Source of the DNA: Bacillota bacterium
Lineage (GTDB): Bacteria > Bacillota > Clostridia > Acetivibrionales > DSM-1351
Assembly: GCA_023395575.1 (NCBI GenBank)
Contig: JAEWZA010000255.1
Span: forward strand, 1 to 24,968
Length of the DNA: 24,968 bases
Reading direction: 5' to 3'
Below, in pieces: positions 22,284-24,968 of the stretch (positions are counted from its first letter, which is position 1; every line of letters starts with the position of its first letter). The notes beneath the pieces are model-generated. The model was not told where the DNA came from. It was given only the letters and a program-made list of their open reading frames with translations, and searched no databases. The position numbers and the translations under genes were made by a program.

Positions 22284-23044
22284 AAGGAATTTTAGAATAT
22301 TCACAAGGTGATACAATTATACATAATTTAAATCCGTTGACAAAGATGTTGCTTGCCTTATTAATTTGTATGAGTAGTTTTGCCAATGATAGTTTAATTA
22401 TGGCCGTTGCTATAATAGCTATGAATGTTATTATTGGGTTTATGGCAGGCATTGGGGAAAAGGCTCTTTCAATATTGGCAACCTTATTAAAAATAGGAAT
22501 TGTTTTATTTTTGATACAAGTGCTATTAATCAGAACAGGGGATAAGCTACTAGAATTGCCTTTAAATCTATATATTACTGATATTGGTCTTCAGTTTTCT
22601 ACTTTGCTTGTATTTAGGCTGATAGGTGCAACAATACCACTAATTATAATGCTTACAGTTACTAAGATGAGTGATTTAACAAATGTATTGGTACAAAAGC
22701 TGCATATACCTTATAAATATGCTTTTGCTTTTATAACGGCTTTACGCTTTATTCCAATATTTGAACATGAAATGAATGGGATAATAGAATCCCAGACTGC
22801 AAGAGGTGTTGAATTTGACACAAAAAATCCGATAAAGAAATTAAAGCTGGTATTACCATTATGTGTACCTCTTCTGATTTCATCAGTAAAGCGTATAGAA
22901 GGAAGTGCAATATCCGCCGAGTTAAGAGGTTTTAATGTCCGAAAGAAAAACAGTGGCTACAAGAAATACACTTTTAGCTTGAGTGATTATTCAGTAATGT
23001 TAGTATCAGTACTTGTTTTTGTTGTAAGTGTAGCAGTTGTTTAA
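22280..23044 (+). CDS. ecfT: ECF transporter transmembrane component EcfT
   Basis: This 254-residue protein has several membrane helices in the first two thirds. The two coupling motifs that insert into the ATPases are present as ARG in SQTARGVEFD and LRG in SAELRGFNVR. It also has the family's N-terminal GD-IIHNLNPLTK segment. It links both ATPases to the TrpP-like S component. I prefer the TTG at 22280: TAGGTG lies six bases upstream, it overlaps the ATPase stop as TTGA (a translational-coupling arrangement), and it gives the usual short N-terminus. A GTG at 22271 is the alternative. The gene ends 14 bases before the convergent NlpC/P60-like gene. Confidence 0.9.
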   Translation: MKGILEYSQGDTIIHNLNPLTKMLLALLICMSSFANDSLIMAVAIIAMNVIIGFMAGIGEKALSILATLLKIGIVLFLIQVLLIRTGDKLLELPLNLYITDIGLQFSTLLVFRLIGATIPLIIMLTVTKMSDLTNVLVQKLHIPYKYAFAFITALRFIPIFEHEMNGIIESQTARGVEFDTKNPIKKLKLVLPLCVPLLISSVKRIEGSAISAELRGFNVRKKNSGYKKYTFSLSDYSVMLVSVLVFVVSVAVV

Positions 23045-23058
23045 TAATTTTTATACTT

Positions 23059-23901
23059 CTACCAGTCTTTATTTGGATCAAAGCCATAAATTTGCACAAT
23101 AGACAGCAGATTGCTTTTTGCTATATCTTCAGGTGTGATTAATAAGCCATGATTGCTGTCGATATCATAACCAAAGTGAATATATGCCTGATAAATCATT
23201 TGTGAGCAATTGGCAGATAAAGGTTTATTACACTGTTTTTTTGATGCTAGCATCCCATATTTCAAACCAATGAGATTTTTATCAGCATATTGAGCTATCT
23301 CGTCCAATTTTTTTTGATTTGCATTCTTAAGTCTAAGAACCTTTAAGGTTGAATATGTCTGCCATTTTGATATATTCTGATAATCACTAATGGTACCAGG
23401 CTCTATTGACTCTAAAATAATGCCGTTTTTTGCATCTATAACAAGCCCACAATGTCCGTGTCTCCAATATAGTGTATGGGTGGATTTTGTAATTAGTATA
23501 TCTCCGTTTTTGAGGGGCGCTAATTGAATCCTGTCAGTATTCGTGTTTAATGTTTTATTAACTAGGATATTCTCTTGTGAGGTAAATGGGTTAAGCTTTT
23601 CAATATAAATTTTGCGCTTTGCATAATAGTTGTTTTGATAAGATGAAATTAGGTTTCTCCCGTCTTTGAGAGAGAGTAAATCGTCAATTGCCTGTTTTGC
23701 AAGACCAGTTTGTGAAAATATTATAGAATAGTCCTGTTCACTGAGTTCTGGGTTTTTAAGTATAGGTGATAAGTCTATTTGCGGTGAAGCAGGCCAATAA
23801 GTGCGATTATACATATTTAAAAATATAAAGCAGCAGTACAAATCTATAATAATTGAGAATATGGCTATAGATATTTTAATTTTCAGACTTACCCTTTTCA
23901 C
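23059..23901 (-). CDS. Membrane-anchored YiiX/NlpC-P60-like cysteine hydrolase
   Basis: This 280-residue protein has an N-terminal membrane anchor (about residues 8-30), an external spacer, and from about 127 a circularly permuted NlpC/P60 domain of the YiiX/YebB type. LKNGDILIT opens it, His150 stands in GHCGLV, and the putative nucleophile Cys232 is in NCSQMIYQAY. Members of this superfamily cut peptide or amide bonds in the cell wall, or act on lipids and acyl groups. The order of His before Cys is the permuted arrangement. The start is GTG at 23901 with AAGGAG seven bases upstream. There is no obvious partner; function at the cell surface is inferred from the anchor. Confidence 0.75.
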   Translation of the reverse strand: MKRVSLKIKISIAIFSIIIDLYCCFIFLNMYNRTYWPASPQIDLSPILKNPELSEQDYSIIFSQTGLAKQAIDDLLSLKDGRNLISSYQNNYYAKRKIYIEKLNPFTSQENILVNKTLNTNTDRIQLAPLKNGDILITKSTHTLYWRHGHCGLVIDAKNGIILESIEPGTISDYQNISKWQTYSTLKVLRLKNANQKKLDEIAQYADKNLIGLKYGMLASKKQCNKPLSANCSQMIYQAYIHFGYDIDSNHGLLITPEDIAKSNLLSIVQIYGFDPNKDW

Positions 23902-24150
23902 AAAACCACTCCTTGTACAAATATATATATAAATGTGCTTTTAATAAAGTTAGTATTTGTAAAAAATAGTTAATGATACCTTTCTCCTGAAGATTATCAG
24001 ACAAAAGATAAATAAAATATGTATAATATGCGTATATAATAAGTAACAGAACCAATTATAACAGTTTGTACATATTAATTCTGAACGAGGTTCTACACAA
24101 TAAGATTAATAATTTTGTGCCATGGAGCACAGCAAAGAAAGGATGTTTTT
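23902..24150. other. Divergent spacer before the small membrane protein
   Basis: An AT-rich gap between divergent genes. TATAAT stands at 24022-24027 and again at 24035-24040 on the plus strand, but neither has a convincing -35 box. No gene is supported. Confidence 0.4.
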
Positions 24151-24666
24151 ATGAGAAAGGCTAATTACTATATTGGTTTATTGCTAATCGTTCTGGGCGT
24201 CATTGCTTTTGCACTTAACACTGTTTTTGATATAAGGATTATAAAGTTTGATTCTTACGATTTCTGGGTGTTTATAGTGCTGATTATTGGATTGGCTTTT
24301 GAACTTGGATTTTTTCTTACTGGTTCCAAACCAGGTTTGTTAATACCAGGAGGAATTATAACGACAATAGGGCTGCTATTTGTATTTGAAGTATCAACTG
24401 ATTGGCATTTTACAAGGTTTACATGGCCTGTGTATATTATTTCAGTAGCAGTAGGGCTATTACAGATGTGCATATTTACAAAAAGAAAAAAAGGTCTGCT
24501 TATTGCAGGTTCAATTGTTGGTGGTATAGGCATATTTTTTGAATTAATGATGATACTTAGCGCCATTTCATCAAATGTAATTGAGGTGCTTATACCAATT
24601 TCATTGGTAGCTGGTGGTTTAGCTTTAGTGTTTAGTGGATACTCAAGAAAACGTTCTCAATATTAG
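24151..24666 (+). CDS. Small polytopic membrane protein of unknown function
   Basis: This 171-residue protein has five or six hydrophobic helices separated by short loops, starting MRKANYYIGLLLIVLGVIAF. The repeated pattern of a helix followed by glycine-rich turns (LLIPGGIITTIGLLF; LLIAGSIVGGIGIFF; LVAGGLALVFSGY) resembles the membrane domains of LiaF-type or DUF5668-like proteins, but I cannot assign a function. ATG 24151 has AAAGGA seven bases upstream; an in-frame ATG at 24115 would add a hydrophilic stretch with no ribosome site. Confidence 0.75.
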   Translation: MRKANYYIGLLLIVLGVIAFALNTVFDIRIIKFDSYDFWVFIVLIIGLAFELGFFLTGSKPGLLIPGGIITTIGLLFVFEVSTDWHFTRFTWPVYIISVAVGLLQMCIFTKRKKGLLIAGSIVGGIGIFFELMMILSAISSNVIEVLIPISLVAGGLALVFSGYSRKRSQY

Positions 24667-24898
24667 AATTGAAGAAGGCTGTTTATATTTTTCTTGAATA
24701 CTTCCATATGTTTTTATGGTATATTATATCAAGATGAGAAAATATCCCCTACTTTATAAGTGGTGGGTACCGATTTTGTTTTAAGGCGTTGAGAATAACT
24801 CTTGCCTCGATAAAATACCGCTAATGTAATAAAATTTTTCTACAATCGAAATATTTCATTTTGAATATAAGCGTTATAACTTTGTTGGAGGTGAGAGT

Positions 24899-24968
24899 AT
24901 GGAATGGAGAAAGTTGAGAGAACAGCAGGAGAGCTTGCTGAGCCCTTATGCTGCTAGAAGTATAGATT
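24899..24968 (+). CDS. dgt: dGTPase-like HD hydrolase, 5' end only
   Basis: Only the first 23 codons are present. GGAGGTGA lies just before ATG 24899, and the product begins MEWRKLREQQESLLSPYAARS. The block LSPYAA followed by a Lys or Arg is characteristic of the N-terminus of clostridial dGTP triphosphohydrolase-like proteins, which cleave dNTPs to nucleosides and triphosphate. The active-site HD motif lies beyond the window, so the call rests on this short block. Confidence 0.6.
   Translation, partial: MEWRKLREQQESLLSPYAARSID

Overview
The window looks like chromosomal DNA of a low-GC, Gram-positive, cellulosome-producing clostridium, most likely of the Ruminiclostridium (formerly Clostridium cellulolyticum/papyrosolvens/josui) type. 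The evidence is the AT-rich sequence with strong AGGAGG ribosome sites, two secreted enzymes ending in type I dockerins whose cohesin-recognition pairs are Ala-Ile, Ala-Leu and Ser-Leu, YesM/YesN-type two-component regulators, and a complete ECF transporter. Species assignment is inference.

Layout. 1-917: 3' part of a CE2-type SGNH acetyl esterase, then a tRNA-Thr(CGT) and a family 4 glycosyltransferase. 2918-3217: a MITE-like nested palindrome (copy A). 3343-3880 (minus): a guanidinium exporter gene behind a textbook guanidine-I (ykkC) riboswitch and its own promoter. 4259-9785: a carbohydrate-sensing cassette of sensor kinase, AraC-type response regulator and an orphan solute-binding protein without permeases. 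9924-11390: a cellulosomal CE1 esterase with CBM6 and dockerin. 11826-12048: a shorter inverted relative of the palindrome (copy B). 12258-14415: an AraC regulator and a cellulosomal SGNH hydrolase. 14812-17987 (minus): SDR, NAD-dependent epimerase and iron-type alcohol dehydrogenase, divergent from an AraC regulator (18115) that is followed by an HD-domain protein. 19680-23044: a tryptophan-type ECF transporter (TrpP-like S component, two ATPases, EcfT). The window ends with a membrane-anchored NlpC/P60-like protein, a small polytopic membrane protein and the first codons of a dGTPase-like gene.

How the parts fit. The first half is a plant-polysaccharide utilisation region. Three secreted esterases (CE2, CE1, SGNH) sit among regulators that probably sense extracellular sugars. 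The middle minus-strand operon resembles a reductive or detoxification module controlled by the divergent AraC protein.

The most striking object is the leader of the ECF operon (19711-19919). Immediately after a strong promoter lie NAG triplets spaced exactly five bases apart with AT spacers, almost the ideal (GAGAU)n ligand of the tryptophan RNA-binding attenuation protein TRAP. The first of them overlap a segment complementary to a downstream hairpin that contains the Shine-Dalgarno sequence and runs into seven Ts. Together with the TrpP-like product, this predicts a TRAP-type tryptophan-responsive switch in front of an ECF transporter in a clostridium.
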